Shown: piece by piece, positions 7,665-14,397 of the stretch
Position numbering within the stretch: the first letter of the stretch is position 1
Layout: each line of letters opens with the position of its first letter
Assembly: GCA_002298695.1 (NCBI GenBank)
Contig: DBLB01000022.1
Coordinates: forward strand, 4,975-28,695
Direction: 5' to 3'
DNA: 23,721 bases
DNA from: Clostridiales bacterium UBA735
GTDB taxonomy: Bacteria; Bacillota; Clostridia; Oscillospirales; Oscillospiraceae
Program-made: the position numbers and the translations under genes
The notes under the pieces: model-generated
The model's database searches: none
What the model was told of the DNA's origin: nothing
What the model saw: the letters and a program-made list of their open reading frames with translations, nothing else

Positions 7665-8441
7665 TCATTTTGCGGGCTTAGCTGCGATCACACCGACGAG
7701 GTCCTTCACGACCTCGCCCGCGATGATCAGGCCGACAACGGGCGGGACGAAAGCGGTCGAGCCGGGGATGTCGCGCCGGTCGGTGCATTTGCGCGCCGTG
7801 CCGGGCGGACAGATGCAATGGTTCCGGCAGCTGATGGCCGCGTCCTCCACGGGGCGGAGCGGCTTTTCCTGCGAGTAGACGACCTTGAGTTTTTTAATGC
7901 CGCGCTTCCGGCACTGGACACGCATCACGCGCGCCAGCGGGCAGACAGACGTCTCGTAGATATCGGCCACGCGGAAGGCCGTTGGGTCGACCTTGTTGCC
8001 CGCACCCATGGCGCAGATGATCGGCGTGCCGGCATCCCGCGCCTGCTCGACGAGGGCAAGCTTGCCGGAGACGGTATCGATCGCATCGACAACGTAGTCG
8101 TACTGCGTGAAGTCGAACTGCTCCTTCGTTTCCGGCAGGTAGAAGCAGCGGTGCGTCGTGACGGTGCAGTTCGGATTGATGGCACGGACGCGCTCCGCCG
8201 CAACATCGACCTTGTACTGGCCGACCGTGGTGCGCAGCGCGAGGAGCTGGCGGTTGATGTTGGTCAGGCAGACGCGGTCGTCGTCGACCAGATCGAGCGC
8301 ACCGACGCCCGATCGGGCCAGCGCCTCGACGGTGTAGCCGCCGACGCCGCCGATGCCGAATACCGCCACGCGGCATCCGGCGAGTTTTTCCATGGCGTCA
8401 TGGCCAAGGAGCAATTCTGTTCTGGAAAATTGGTTCAGCAT
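7665..8441 (-). CDS. tcdA: tRNA threonylcarbamoyladenosine dehydratase (TcdA/CsdL, ThiF-like)
   Basis: E1-like enzyme that uses ATP to cyclise t6A37 of tRNA to ct6A. It has a Rossmann nucleotide-binding motif VFGIGGVGG (about residues 28-35), DDD at 53-55 and NINRQ at 61-65. The crossover segment has VDAIDTVSGK and AMGAGNKVDP, and a Cys pair lies near CRNHCICPP, as in TcdA-type proteins. With the ATG at 8441 it has 258 residues and an AGGATGG Shine-Dalgarno 5 bases upstream. The ATG at 8450 would add three residues but has no usable ribosome site, so 8441 is preferred. It lies two to eleven bases after the rrf2 stop and is the last gene of the unit. MoeB/ThiF sulfur-carrier adenylation is less likely given the TcdA-type motifs, but not excluded. 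Confidence 0.85.
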   Translation of the reverse strand: MLNQFSRTELLLGHDAMEKLAGCRVAVFGIGGVGGYTVEALARSGVGALDLVDDDRVCLTNINRQLLALRTTVGQYKVDVAAERVRAINPNCTVTTHRCFYLPETKEQFDFTQYDYVVDAIDTVSGKLALVEQARDAGTPIICAMGAGNKVDPTAFRVADIYETSVCPLARVMRVQCRKRGIKKLKVVYSQEKPLRPVEDAAISCRNHCICPPGTARKCTDRRDIPGSTAFVPPVVGLIIAGEVVKDLVGVIAAKPAK

Positions 8442-8451
8442 ACGATCCATC

Positions 8452-8877
8452 CTAAATCACATAGTTGTCCGCCTGCGGCGTGTTCATCAGATCCGCCAGC
8501 GTAATGCCGGAGAAATAGTCCTCAGTCAGCCTGTAATAGCCCTGCCAGACCGGAAGCGTCCGGCATTCTGCCGCACGCGAACAGGGCGCGGCGTTCGGCT
8601 GCAAGCAGGACACAGGCGCAAGGTCGCCCTCCGCGATGCAGAGGATCTCCCAGAGTGTATAATCCGCCGGTTCGCGCGTCAGGCGGTAGCCGCCGCCGAT
8701 GCCGTGCGTGCTGTCGATGAGGCCGGCGCTCTTCAGCGGCGGCAGAATGCGCTCGATGTACTTCAGCGAGATCTCCTGCCGCGCGGCGACCTCCTTCATC
8801 GGTGTATATCCGGCGCCGCGGTGCTCCGCCAGATCAAGCAGGATCCGGATGGAGTAGCGTCCCTTTGTAGAAATCAT
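8452..8877 (-). CDS. Rrf2-family transcriptional regulator
   Basis: Winged-helix repressor or sensor of 141 residues, standard length. The opening MISTKGRYSIRILLDLAEH, the helix-turn-helix with ISLKYIERIL (about 36-45), and the wing with HGIGGGYRL (58-66) are Rrf2 hallmarks. Three Cys (91, 99, 105) in the sensor loop match the place where IscR, NsrR and related proteins hold an iron-sulfur cluster; CymR lacks such a cluster. Spacing is C-x7-C-x5-C, against C-x5-C-x5-C in E. coli IscR. The Shine-Dalgarno is AAAGGAG. It is cotranscribed after metI (28-base gap), so a role in sulfur amino acid or iron-sulfur status control is likely, but the target genes are not visible. Confidence 0.88.
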   Translation of the reverse strand: MISTKGRYSIRILLDLAEHRGAGYTPMKEVAARQEISLKYIERILPPLKSAGLIDSTHGIGGGYRLTREPADYTLWEILCIAEGDLAPVSCLQPNAAPCSRAAECRTLPVWQGYYRLTEDYFSGITLADLMNTPQADNYVI

Positions 8878-8905
8878 GGCTTCTCCTTTCCCGGTTCCGG
8901 AGCGG

Positions 8906-9604
8906 TCACTTCAGCCGCTTGTCGCATCTGGAGACGAGCTTGGTGCCGACACTCTGGAAGATCTGCACAAGCAAAATCAGGAACACGACGGCAAACGCCA
9001 TGACAAGATACTGATAGCGATAGTAGCCGTAGTTGATGGCGATCTTGCCGAGGCCGCCGCCGCCGATGATGCCGCTCATGGCGGAATAGCCGAGTACGGT
9101 CGTGACGGCGATGGTGGCGTTGGAAATGAGCGACGGAACGCTCTCAGGCAGCATAACCTTGCAGACGATCTGCATCGGGGACGCGCCCATGCTCTGCGCC
9201 GTCTCGATGATGTTGGGGTTCAGTTCGCGCAGGCTGGACTCGACCAGACGCGCGATGAACGGGAACGATGCGATCACAAGCGGCACGACGGTCGCGGGCG
9301 TGCCGACGACAGTGCCGACAATGAGCCGCGTGAGCGGGAATACCAGAATCATCAGGATCAGGAACGGGATGGAGCGGAGCAGATTGATGATGACGTTCAG
9401 TACGCTCAGGATCCACTGCGGAATGTGCAGGATACGGTTATTTTCGCCCGCCACGAGCAGCACGCCAAGCGGCAGGCCGATCAGAACGGAAAACGCCGTG
9501 GACAGCAGCGTCACATAGACAGTCTCCCAGATGGCAAGTGGGAACTGGTGGATCAGGATATCCAGCGCGTTCTGGAACGCCTCAGACTGGAAAAACTCAG
9601 ACAT
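8906..9604 (-). CDS. metI: Methionine ABC transporter permease MetI
   Basis: Integral membrane subunit of the MetNIQ importer for methionine and related compounds; 232 residues, somewhat longer than the usual 217-220. Five or so hydrophobic helices are visible. The cytoplasmic coupling (EAA) loop is ETAQSMGASPMQIVCKVMLPE (about residues 147-167). Family signatures are LLRSIPFLILMILV, SFPFIARLVE and the GGGGLGKIAI segment. It overlaps metN by 8 bases, consistent with translational coupling in the order metQ-metN-metI. Confidence 0.93.
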   Translation of the reverse strand: MSEFFQSEAFQNALDILIHQFPLAIWETVYVTLLSTAFSVLIGLPLGVLLVAGENNRILHIPQWILSVLNVIINLLRSIPFLILMILVFPLTRLIVGTVVGTPATVVPLVIASFPFIARLVESSLRELNPNIIETAQSMGASPMQIVCKVMLPESVPSLISNATIAVTTVLGYSAMSGIIGGGGLGKIAINYGYYRYQYLVMAFAVVFLILLVQIFQSVGTKLVSRCDKRLK

Positions 9605-10607
9605 GGCCCTCGACCTCCTCTACATAAATATCCGGAATCGTGCGCAGATAATCCATGGCGCGTGCAAGCTCTGCATCGCCGCCCGGAATGCCGAGCAGCA
9701 TATTGCCGTAGGCTTTCTCGCCGATGCCCTTGGTGGATGCGCCGAGAATGCTGGCCGTGATGCCGCAGTCGATCGCCATCTGGGCGATAAGCGGCGTTTT
9801 GGTGGCCTTCGCGCCGTTGAAGACGACACGAAGCATCTTCCCCTCGTCAAACTTTACGACCGGCTGCTCATACCCCTCCGGGTAGACCAGGCGTTTGGCC
9901 GCTTTGGACTGCGGCGCCGCGAAGACTTCGCTGACCTTGCCCTCCTCAGCGACCTCGCCGCCGTCGAGAATGGCGACGCGCGTGCAGATCTGCTCCACGA
10001 CGCTCATCTGGTGCGTGATGACGATGACTGTGATGCCGAGTCGGTCGTGGATGTCGCGGATGAGAGAGAGAATGGACTGCGTGCTCTGCGGGTCGAGCGC
10101 ACTGGTGGCCTCGTCGCAGAGCAAAATCTTCGGATTTGTGGCGAGCGCGCGAGCGATGGCCACGCGCTGCTGCTGCCCGCCAGACAGCTGCGACGGGTAG
10201 CTTTTCAGTTTGTCCCCAAGACCAACGAGCTCCAGAAGCTCCGCAGCCCGCTTCATCGCGTCGCTCCGCTTCATGCCGGCCAGCTCCAGCGGGAAGCAGA
10301 CGTTGCGCTGGCACGTGCGCTGCATGAGCAGGTTGAAGCCCTGAAAGATCATCGTGATGTTCCGGCGCTCCTCGCGCAGCTCCCACTCCGTCAGTGCCGC
10401 CATGTCGCGGCCGTCGATGATGATTTTGCCCTCCGTGGGGCGTTCGAGCATGTTGATGCTGCGCACGAGCGTGCTCTTGCCCGCGCCGCTCATGCCGATG
10501 ATGCCATAGATCTCGCCGTCCGGAATCGTCAGCGTGATGTGCTTCAGCGCTTCAACGGTTCCCCCGGACGTCTGAAACGTCTTCGACAGGTTCTGAATCT
10601 CGATCAT
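9597..10607 (-). CDS. metN: Methionine ABC transporter ATP-binding protein MetN
   Basis: ATPase subunit of the methionine importer; 336 residues, normal. Walker A is GMSGAGKST (38-46), the Q-loop IFQGFNLL (about 87-94), the signature LSGGQ (141-145), Walker B ILLCDE (161-166), and the switch His follows in VITHQ. The C-terminal part from about residue 255 is the NIL (ACT-like) domain, which in E. coli MetN binds methionine and inhibits transport when the internal pool is high. The Shine-Dalgarno GGAGGA lies just after a strong intercistronic hairpin (10624-10668). Confidence 0.95.
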   Translation of the reverse strand: MIEIQNLSKTFQTSGGTVEALKHITLTIPDGEIYGIIGMSGAGKSTLVRSINMLERPTEGKIIIDGRDMAALTEWELREERRNITMIFQGFNLLMQRTCQRNVCFPLELAGMKRSDAMKRAAELLELVGLGDKLKSYPSQLSGGQQQRVAIARALATNPKILLCDEATSALDPQSTQSILSLIRDIHDRLGITVIVITHQMSVVEQICTRVAILDGGEVAEEGKVSEVFAAPQSKAAKRLVYPEGYEQPVVKFDEGKMLRVVFNGAKATKTPLIAQMAIDCGITASILGASTKGIGEKAYGNMLLGIPGGDAELARAMDYLRTIPDIYVEEVEGHV

Positions 10608-10623
10608 AGTATTCCTCCGACAG

Positions 10624-10668
10624 ACAGGAATAACGCTGTCAGCGTTCCGCCGTCAGCGTTATTCCTGT
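10624..10668 (-). repeat. Intercistronic hairpin between metQ and metN
   Basis: Two perfect 15-base arms (10624-10638 and 10654-10668) separated by a 15-base loop. No T run follows on the minus strand, so it is not an intrinsic terminator. The loop carries a second copy of the inner arm (CAGCGTT at 10640-10646 and 10654-10660), so a shorter alternative pairing exists. It probably protects the 3' end of the metQ message, which would raise the binding protein over the membrane subunits. Confidence 0.8.
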
Positions 10669-10677
10669 AAATTCTTC

Positions 10678-11526
10678 TTACTTGTTCAGCGCGTCGAGCG
10701 TGGTCTGCTTGCCGCCGTAGAGGCCCATCGGCTCCACATGGACGGTCAGCACGGAGACGAGGTGCGTGCCGTTTTCGGCATTGAAGTCCTCGAGATAGGG
10801 CAGATGCTGGAAGTAGTTGGCGTCGATCTCGCCGCTCTCGACAACGTTGTTCGGCTGGACATAGTCGGTGAACTCTTTGATGTCAAGCGTGATGTCCTTT
10901 GCGGCGAGAATTTCCTTCGCAACGGCGAGAATTTCGGCGTGCGGGGTGGGCGTGGCGGCGATGGTGATCGTCGTGCCGGCAAGGGCATCATAGTCCACGG
11001 TCTCGTCGTAGCCGTCGCCCGGGTTCTCCACGACGCTGACGACTGCGCCGCCGTAGGTTGCGGTGATGTAATCGGCGACCTGCTGGCTGGCGAGGGCCGC
11101 CTTGAGGGCCTTAATCTTATCAGTTTCCTCGTTGCCTTCCTTCACGACCAGAATGTTGCCGTAGGCGGAGGCGGAATCCTCGATCAGCAGGGAATCCTCG
11201 GTCGGGTTCAGGCCGGCGGGAATCGCGTAGTTGGAGTTGATGATGGCGTAGTCGACATCCTGCAGGACGTTCGGGACCTGTGCAGCCTCGACCTCTTTGA
11301 ACTCAATGTTCTTCGGGTTCTCGGCGATGTCGTTGATGGTGGCGGTGATGCCGGCACCTTCCTTCAGCTTGATGTAGCCGTTCTCCTGGAGCAGGAGCAG
11401 CGCGCGGGCTTCGTTCGTGGCGTCGTTCGGAACGGCGATGGTGATGGAGGACGACTTGCTGCCGCAGGCAGACAGAACGCCGAGCAGCAGGATAGCAGAG
11501 AGCAGCAATGCAACGATCTTTTTCAT
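10678..11526 (-). CDS. metQ: MetQ/NlpA-type methionine-binding lipoprotein with circularly permuted lobes
   Basis: Substrate-binding lipoprotein of the methionine ABC importer, 282 residues. A type II signal ends in lipobox LSAC (Cys 21). In ordinary MetQ the block with TPHAEIL...FTDYVQP...GEIDANYFQH...HVEPMGLY comes first, and the block with AIPNDATNEARALLLLQ...NPKN...EAAQ...NGNYA...GAV comes second. Here the second block comes first (residues about 28-166), then a new acidic linker (167-184), and the normal first block ends the protein (about 185-282). All expected segments are present once, in one open frame, so this is a circular permutation near the interlobe hinge and not a truncation. 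The Shine-Dalgarno is AGAGGT. It is the first structural gene after the leader and attenuator. Confidence 0.92.
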   Translation of the reverse strand: MKKIVALLLSAILLLGVLSACGSKSSSITIAVPNDATNEARALLLLQENGYIKLKEGAGITATINDIAENPKNIEFKEVEAAQVPNVLQDVDYAIINSNYAIPAGLNPTEDSLLIEDSASAYGNILVVKEGNEETDKIKALKAALASQQVADYITATYGGAVVSVVENPGDGYDETVDYDALAGTTITIAATPTPHAEILAVAKEILAAKDITLDIKEFTDYVQPNNVVESGEIDANYFQHLPYLEDFNAENGTHLVSVLTVHVEPMGLYGGKQTTLDALNK

Positions 11527-11596
11527 GATAAATACCTCTTTTTGTTCTGAATCAGTTTTTGTTGAAAATTTATTGTAACCGGACCACAGAGCGGCG

Positions 11597-11650
11597 TCAC
11601 ATTCGCCCGCCCTTCAGATTCGCCCGGATGAGCGTCTCAAAATGCAGCAT
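11597..11650 (-). CDS. Possible second leader ORF, 17 residues
   Basis: A minus-strand ATG at 11650 has a strong Shine-Dalgarno (GGAGG, 6 bases upstream) and opens a 17-codon frame (starts MLHFETLIRANLKGG) ending in TGA at 11597. It lies between the attenuator hairpin and metQ, so it is made only when the terminator is bypassed. It may keep ribosomes close to the polymerase or be chance. No homology recognised. Confidence 0.35.
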   Translation of the reverse strand: MLHFETLIRANLKGGRM

Positions 11651-11660
11651 GGAAAACCTC

Positions 11661-11702
11661 CAGAAATAAAATCAACCGGGAAACTCCGATGGAGCTTCCC
11701 GG
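11661..11702 (-). terminator. Attenuator terminator upstream of metQ
   Basis: On the minus strand a 12-bp stem (arms 11702-11691 and 11687-11676) with a 3-base ATC loop and one G-U pair is followed by TTGATTTTATTT. The odd pair is a stable G-U in minus-strand RNA but an A-C mismatch in plus-strand RNA, so the hairpin is tuned for metQ-direction transcription. Its 5' arm and its loop plus 3' arm can both pair instead with the end of the leader-peptide coding sequence (11744-11751 and 11755-11762). Confidence 0.75.
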
Positions 11703-11732
11703 CAGTACACATTGTAACTGGTCGCCAAACGA

Positions 11733-11831
11733 TCAGGCGGACACCGGAGAACACATCGGAATGGACACAGCAAAGCACATGCACATGCGGCGCATGTCCA
11801 TGGACATCATCATCGTGCAGAGCTTCTTCAT
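11733..11831 (-). CDS. Met/Cys-rich leader peptide of the metQNI attenuator, 32 residues
   Basis: Translation from an ATG at 11831 gives 32 residues with Met at 1, 7, 8, 9, 11, 13, 16, 18 and 26 and Cys at 5, 17, 19 and 27. Eight of residues 7-19 are sulfur amino acids (7, 8, 9, 11, 13, 16, 17, 18), with Cys 19 besides. The Shine-Dalgarno is AAAGGAG, 8 bases from the ATG. Such a run is expected for a leader peptide on which ribosomes stall when charged Met-tRNA or Cys-tRNA is scarce. It lies about 40 bases after a consensus promoter, ends 30 bases before a terminator hairpin, and precedes a methionine importer. The codons near its end can form an antiterminator with the hairpin. I do not recognise it as a known named leader. 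A functional small protein (for example metal binding) is the alternative. Confidence 0.8.
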   Translation of the reverse strand: MKKLCTMMMSMDMRRMCMCFAVSIPMCSPVSA

Positions 11832-11880
11832 TTGCGGTTCTCCTTTCCTCCAAACTATACCTTCTCGGTAGGTTGGTCAT

Positions 11881-11909
11881 ATGATAGCGCCGCCGCGGCA
11901 ATTTGTCAA
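11881..11909 (-). promoter_or_regulatory. Promoter of the leader-metQNI-rrf2-tcdA unit
   Basis: On the minus strand, consensus TTGACA (complement of 11904-11909), a 17-base GC-rich spacer and TATCAT (complement of 11881-11886). The start should fall near 11874, giving about 42 bases before the leader-peptide ATG. A small hairpin (TACC/GGTA) lies at the very 5' end of the RNA. No SAM-riboswitch or Met T-box consensus was seen between here and metQ. Confidence 0.85.
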
Positions 11910-11978
11910 GAGGTTTTTTCGCTTTTTTTCTGATGGACGGTATCAGCACACGTTTTGCTATCTTTTTTGGCCGTGCTG

Positions 11979-11987
11979 TGATACACT
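11979..11987 (+). promoter_or_regulatory. Possible extended -10 promoter of the phosphoesterase gene
   Basis: TGATACACT reads as an extended -10 (TG-n-TACACT) about 32 bases before the start codon. No good -35 box lies at the right distance, so this is tentative. Confidence 0.35.
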
Positions 11988-12018
11988 GAGGGCAAAAGAC
12001 GGAGAGGAGGCCGCACCG

Positions 12019-12855
12019 ATGGCGAAGAAAAAGCTGCATCTCTGGCTGCTGCCGGTGATGCTGGCGACCGCCGGCGTCTGCTGGCTGGACAACTTTACGG
12101 TACGTACCACACAGACGTCGCTCCGCTGCGCCGATCTGCCGGAGGCGTTCGACGGCTTCCGCATCGCGCTGATCGCCGACCTGCATGGCCGCTCGTTCGG
12201 GCAGGCGCACGCAGACCTGCTGGACGCCGTGCGCCGGAGCGCGCCGGACGTCATTGCGCTCGCCGGCGATCTGGCCGACGAGTATACGTCTCTGCCGTCG
12301 CTGCGCCCGCTGCTGGCGGGACTGACGGCCATCGCGCCGGTCTATTATGTCACCGGCAATCACGAGTGGGTCATGACGCGGCAGACACGGCAGACGCTCT
12401 TCGCCCTGCTGGACGGTTTCGGCGTCGTGCGCCTGTCAAACGACTTCCGCGTCCTGGAGCGGGACGGTCAGCACCTGGTGCTCGCCGGCGTGGACGACCC
12501 GAACGGCCCGGCCGACCAGAAGACGCCCGTAGCGCTGGTGCAGGAGCTACGGCAGGCCGAGGGCGAGGTGTTCACTGTCATGCTCTGCCACCGCAACGAC
12601 CAGCTCGCGCTCTGGGCACGCCTCGGGATCCCGGTCGTGCTCTCCGGCCACGCACACGGCGGCATCGTCCGCATTCCCGGCCTCGGCGGCGTTTTCGGGA
12701 CACACTTCGAGTTCTTCCCGGGCGACGAGGCGGGCCTCTACCGGCAGGACGGCACGCAGCTCTATGTCAGCCGCGGCCTCGGGCCCAGCCACCGCCTGCC
12801 GCTGCGCATCTGCAACCCGCCGGAGCTGGCGATCCTCACGCTGCACCGCGGCTGA
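12019..12855 (+). CDS. YkuE-like metallophosphoesterase
   Basis: Calcineurin-fold phosphoesterase of 278 residues with an N-terminal membrane anchor or Tat-like signal (KKK then a hydrophobic run, residues 6-23). The dinuclear metal-site motifs are complete: IADLHG (Asp 54, His 56), AGDLAD (Asp 84), GNHEW (Asn 114, His 115), LCHRND, and SGHAHGGIVRIPGLGG. The last form, with the RIP extension, marks the YkuE / UDP-diacylglucosamine-pyrophosphatase-like membrane group. Substrate unknown; a phospholipid or nucleotide-lipid is likely. The start at 12019 follows GGAGAGGAGG and fits the anchor. It is divergent from the met unit and is followed after 30 bases by a DMT transporter gene. Confidence 0.88.
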   Translation: MAKKKLHLWLLPVMLATAGVCWLDNFTVRTTQTSLRCADLPEAFDGFRIALIADLHGRSFGQAHADLLDAVRRSAPDVIALAGDLADEYTSLPSLRPLLAGLTAIAPVYYVTGNHEWVMTRQTRQTLFALLDGFGVVRLSNDFRVLERDGQHLVLAGVDDPNGPADQKTPVALVQELRQAEGEVFTVMLCHRNDQLALWARLGIPVVLSGHAHGGIVRIPGLGGVFGTHFEFFPGDEAGLYRQDGTQLYVSRGLGPSHRLPLRICNPPELAILTLHRG

Positions 12856-12885
12856 GCGGCAATAACTGGAAAGAGAGAAATACAG

Positions 12886-13773
12886 ATGAAAAAGACTTGG
12901 AGGCCGGTGGTCTGCGTACTGCTGGCAGGAATGATCTGGGGCTGTATGGGACTGTTCACGCGAAACCTGAACGCGGCAGGGCTGTACGCCATGGAGGTCG
13001 TGGAAATCCGTGTGATCGGCGGCGCGCTCTTTTCAGGGCTGTATCTGCTGCTGTTCCACCGGGCGCAGCTGAAGATCTGCCTGCGGGACCTCTGGTGCTT
13101 TGCCGGCACCGGAATTTGCAGCCTGATGGCGTTCAGCTGGTGCTATTTCACGGGCATGACCGTCGCAAGCCTGTCGGTGATGGCGGTGCTCCTCTATACA
13201 GCACCGGTGTTTGTCATGCTAATGAGTCTGGTCCTGTTCCGGGAGAGGCTGACCGCGGTCAAGCTGCTGGCGCTGGGGCTGAGCCTTGCAGGATGCTGTC
13301 TGGCCTTCGGCCTCGGCACGGCGTCCGCGCTGAGCACAAAGGGACTGCTTCTGGGCCTTGGATCGGGCTTCTGCTATTCGCTCTACTCCATCTTCAGCCG
13401 CTACGCCATCCGCCGCGGCTACGCCTCGCTGACGATCACCTTCTACACCTTTGTGTTCTGTGCTCTGGGGAGCGCTCCGCTCTGCGTCTGGCCGCGCGTC
13501 TGGCAGGCGCTGGCACAGCCGGATACGCTGGCCTGGTCGGCCGGTATGGCGCTGACAACGGGCTTCCTGGCCTATATCCTCTACACGAAAGGGCTGGAAT
13601 GCATGGAATCCAGCCGCGCCTCCATCCTGGCCTCGGTCGAGCCCGTGGTCGCAACGGTGATCGGCGCCGCCGTGTTCCACGAATCGCTGACCTGGATGAA
13701 CCTTCTGGGCGTGGTGCTGGTGCTTGCAGCGATCGCCGTGCTGAGTCTGCCCCAGAAAGCGCTGGGAATATAA
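12886..13773 (+). CDS. EamA/DMT-family transporter
   Basis: Ten-helix drug/metabolite transporter of 295 residues made of two EamA repeats. The first repeat opens with LLAGMIWGCMGLFTRNL and ends near LLYTAPVFVMLMSLVLFRERL. The second runs from GLLLGLGSGFCYSLYSIFSRYA to ASVEPVVATVIGAAVFHESLTWMNLLG. The paired 'P-V-...-E' ends of helices 4 and 9 are diagnostic of the family. Members export or import small metabolites such as amino acids; the substrate cannot be told. It likely shares a transcript with the phosphoesterase (30-base gap, GGAAAGAGAG ribosome site). No clear terminator follows; only a T run at about 13777. Confidence 0.9.
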   Translation: MKKTWRPVVCVLLAGMIWGCMGLFTRNLNAAGLYAMEVVEIRVIGGALFSGLYLLLFHRAQLKICLRDLWCFAGTGICSLMAFSWCYFTGMTVASLSVMAVLLYTAPVFVMLMSLVLFRERLTAVKLLALGLSLAGCCLAFGLGTASALSTKGLLLGLGSGFCYSLYSIFSRYAIRRGYASLTITFYTFVFCALGSAPLCVWPRVWQALAQPDTLAWSAGMALTTGFLAYILYTKGLECMESSRASILASVEPVVATVIGAAVFHESLTWMNLLGVVLVLAAIAVLSLPQKALGI

Positions 13774-13801
13774 ACTTTTTTTAAACAATCGGCGTGTTTT
13801 C

Positions 13802-13829
13802 TTGTTTTTCCGTCCAAGCGCATTATAAT
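13802..13829 (+). promoter_or_regulatory. Promoter of the zinc-ribbon membrane protein gene
   Basis: TTGTTT at 13802-13807, a 16-base spacer and consensus TATAAT at 13824-13829. The predicted start near 13836 leaves about 25 bases before the ATG. Confidence 0.7.
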
Positions 13830-13861
13830 AATAACAAAAAAACAGAAAACAGGTGAGCTTT

Positions 13862-14251
13862 ATGTTTCGAAAAATCGGCGACGCGCTGCGCCGCTTCATG
13901 ATCGGCCGCTATGGAAGCGACCAGCTGGGCCGCTGGCTGCTCGGCGCGGCGATCGTGCTGATCGTACTCGGGATGATCGGCAGCCGGACGGGCAGCGCCG
14001 TGCTGTCCGGGCTGAGCCTGCTGGCGTATGTTCCGCTGATCTGGTCGATTTTCCGGATGTATTCGCGGAACATCGAGGCCCGCCGGCGCGAAAATCTCGC
14101 GTTCGGCCGTTTCCTGACCCGCATCCGGGATCGTCAGCACCGCTACTACGCCTGTCCGAAGTGTCGGCAGACGGTGCGCGTGCCGCGCGGGCGCGGCAAA
14201 ATCAACATCCGCTGCCCGAAATGCGGCGAACAGTTCATCAAAAAAACCTGA
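13862..14251 (+). CDS. Small zinc-ribbon membrane protein
   Basis: Protein of 129 residues with a basic N-terminus, two membrane helices (about 24-42 and 46-66), a basic linker, and a C-terminal zinc ribbon with CPKC (98-101) and CPKC (118-121). The intervening residues are VRVPRGRGKINIRC, the classic form of the MJ0042-like or zinc-ribbon_5 fold. The start at 13862 is chosen because AGGTGAG sits 4 bases upstream; a GTG at 13853 lies inside that ribosome site. It has its own promoter. Function unknown; the ribbon faces the cytosol if the N-terminus is inside. Conserved hypothetical in Clostridia by general look, not by search. Confidence 0.82.
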   Translation: MFRKIGDALRRFMIGRYGSDQLGRWLLGAAIVLIVLGMIGSRTGSAVLSGLSLLAYVPLIWSIFRMYSRNIEARRRENLAFGRFLTRIRDRQHRYYACPKCRQTVRVPRGRGKINIRCPKCGEQFIKKT

Positions 14252-14256
14252 CCTCG

Positions 14257-14334
14257 CCCGCCGACCCGCTCCAAGGCCGGCGGGTCTTTGTCTCCCGCCG
14301 GCCTCCGGTCGTGTCCGACCGCTTCAGCGGTTTT
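14257..14334 (+). terminator. Probable terminator(s) after the zinc-ribbon gene
   Basis: Two candidates lie in a row. CCCGCCG (14257-14263) pairs with CGGCGGG (14278-14284), followed by TCTTTGTCT. A short ACCGC/GCGGT hairpin (14318-14331) is followed by TTTC. Neither is strong on its own. I see no gene in 14252-14443. Confidence 0.45.
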
Positions 14335-14397
14335 CTGCCGCACTTCCGGCCATATCTGCAGAGCCGGACATACCGCGTCAGGGTGTATCTGAGGGCT

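Noticed and set aside
10678..11526. Frameshift or gene fusion as the cause of the odd MetQ order
   Set aside because: One continuous frame holds every expected MetQ segment exactly once with a single signal peptide, so permutation explains it better.
11527..11880. SAM riboswitch or Met T-box upstream of metQ
   Set aside because: No S-box core, no T-box bulge and no matching stem layout are visible. The region is better explained by the leader peptide and attenuator.
13853..13861. GTG start for the zinc-ribbon protein
   Set aside because: The GTG is part of the AGGTGAG ribosome site of the ATG at 13862.
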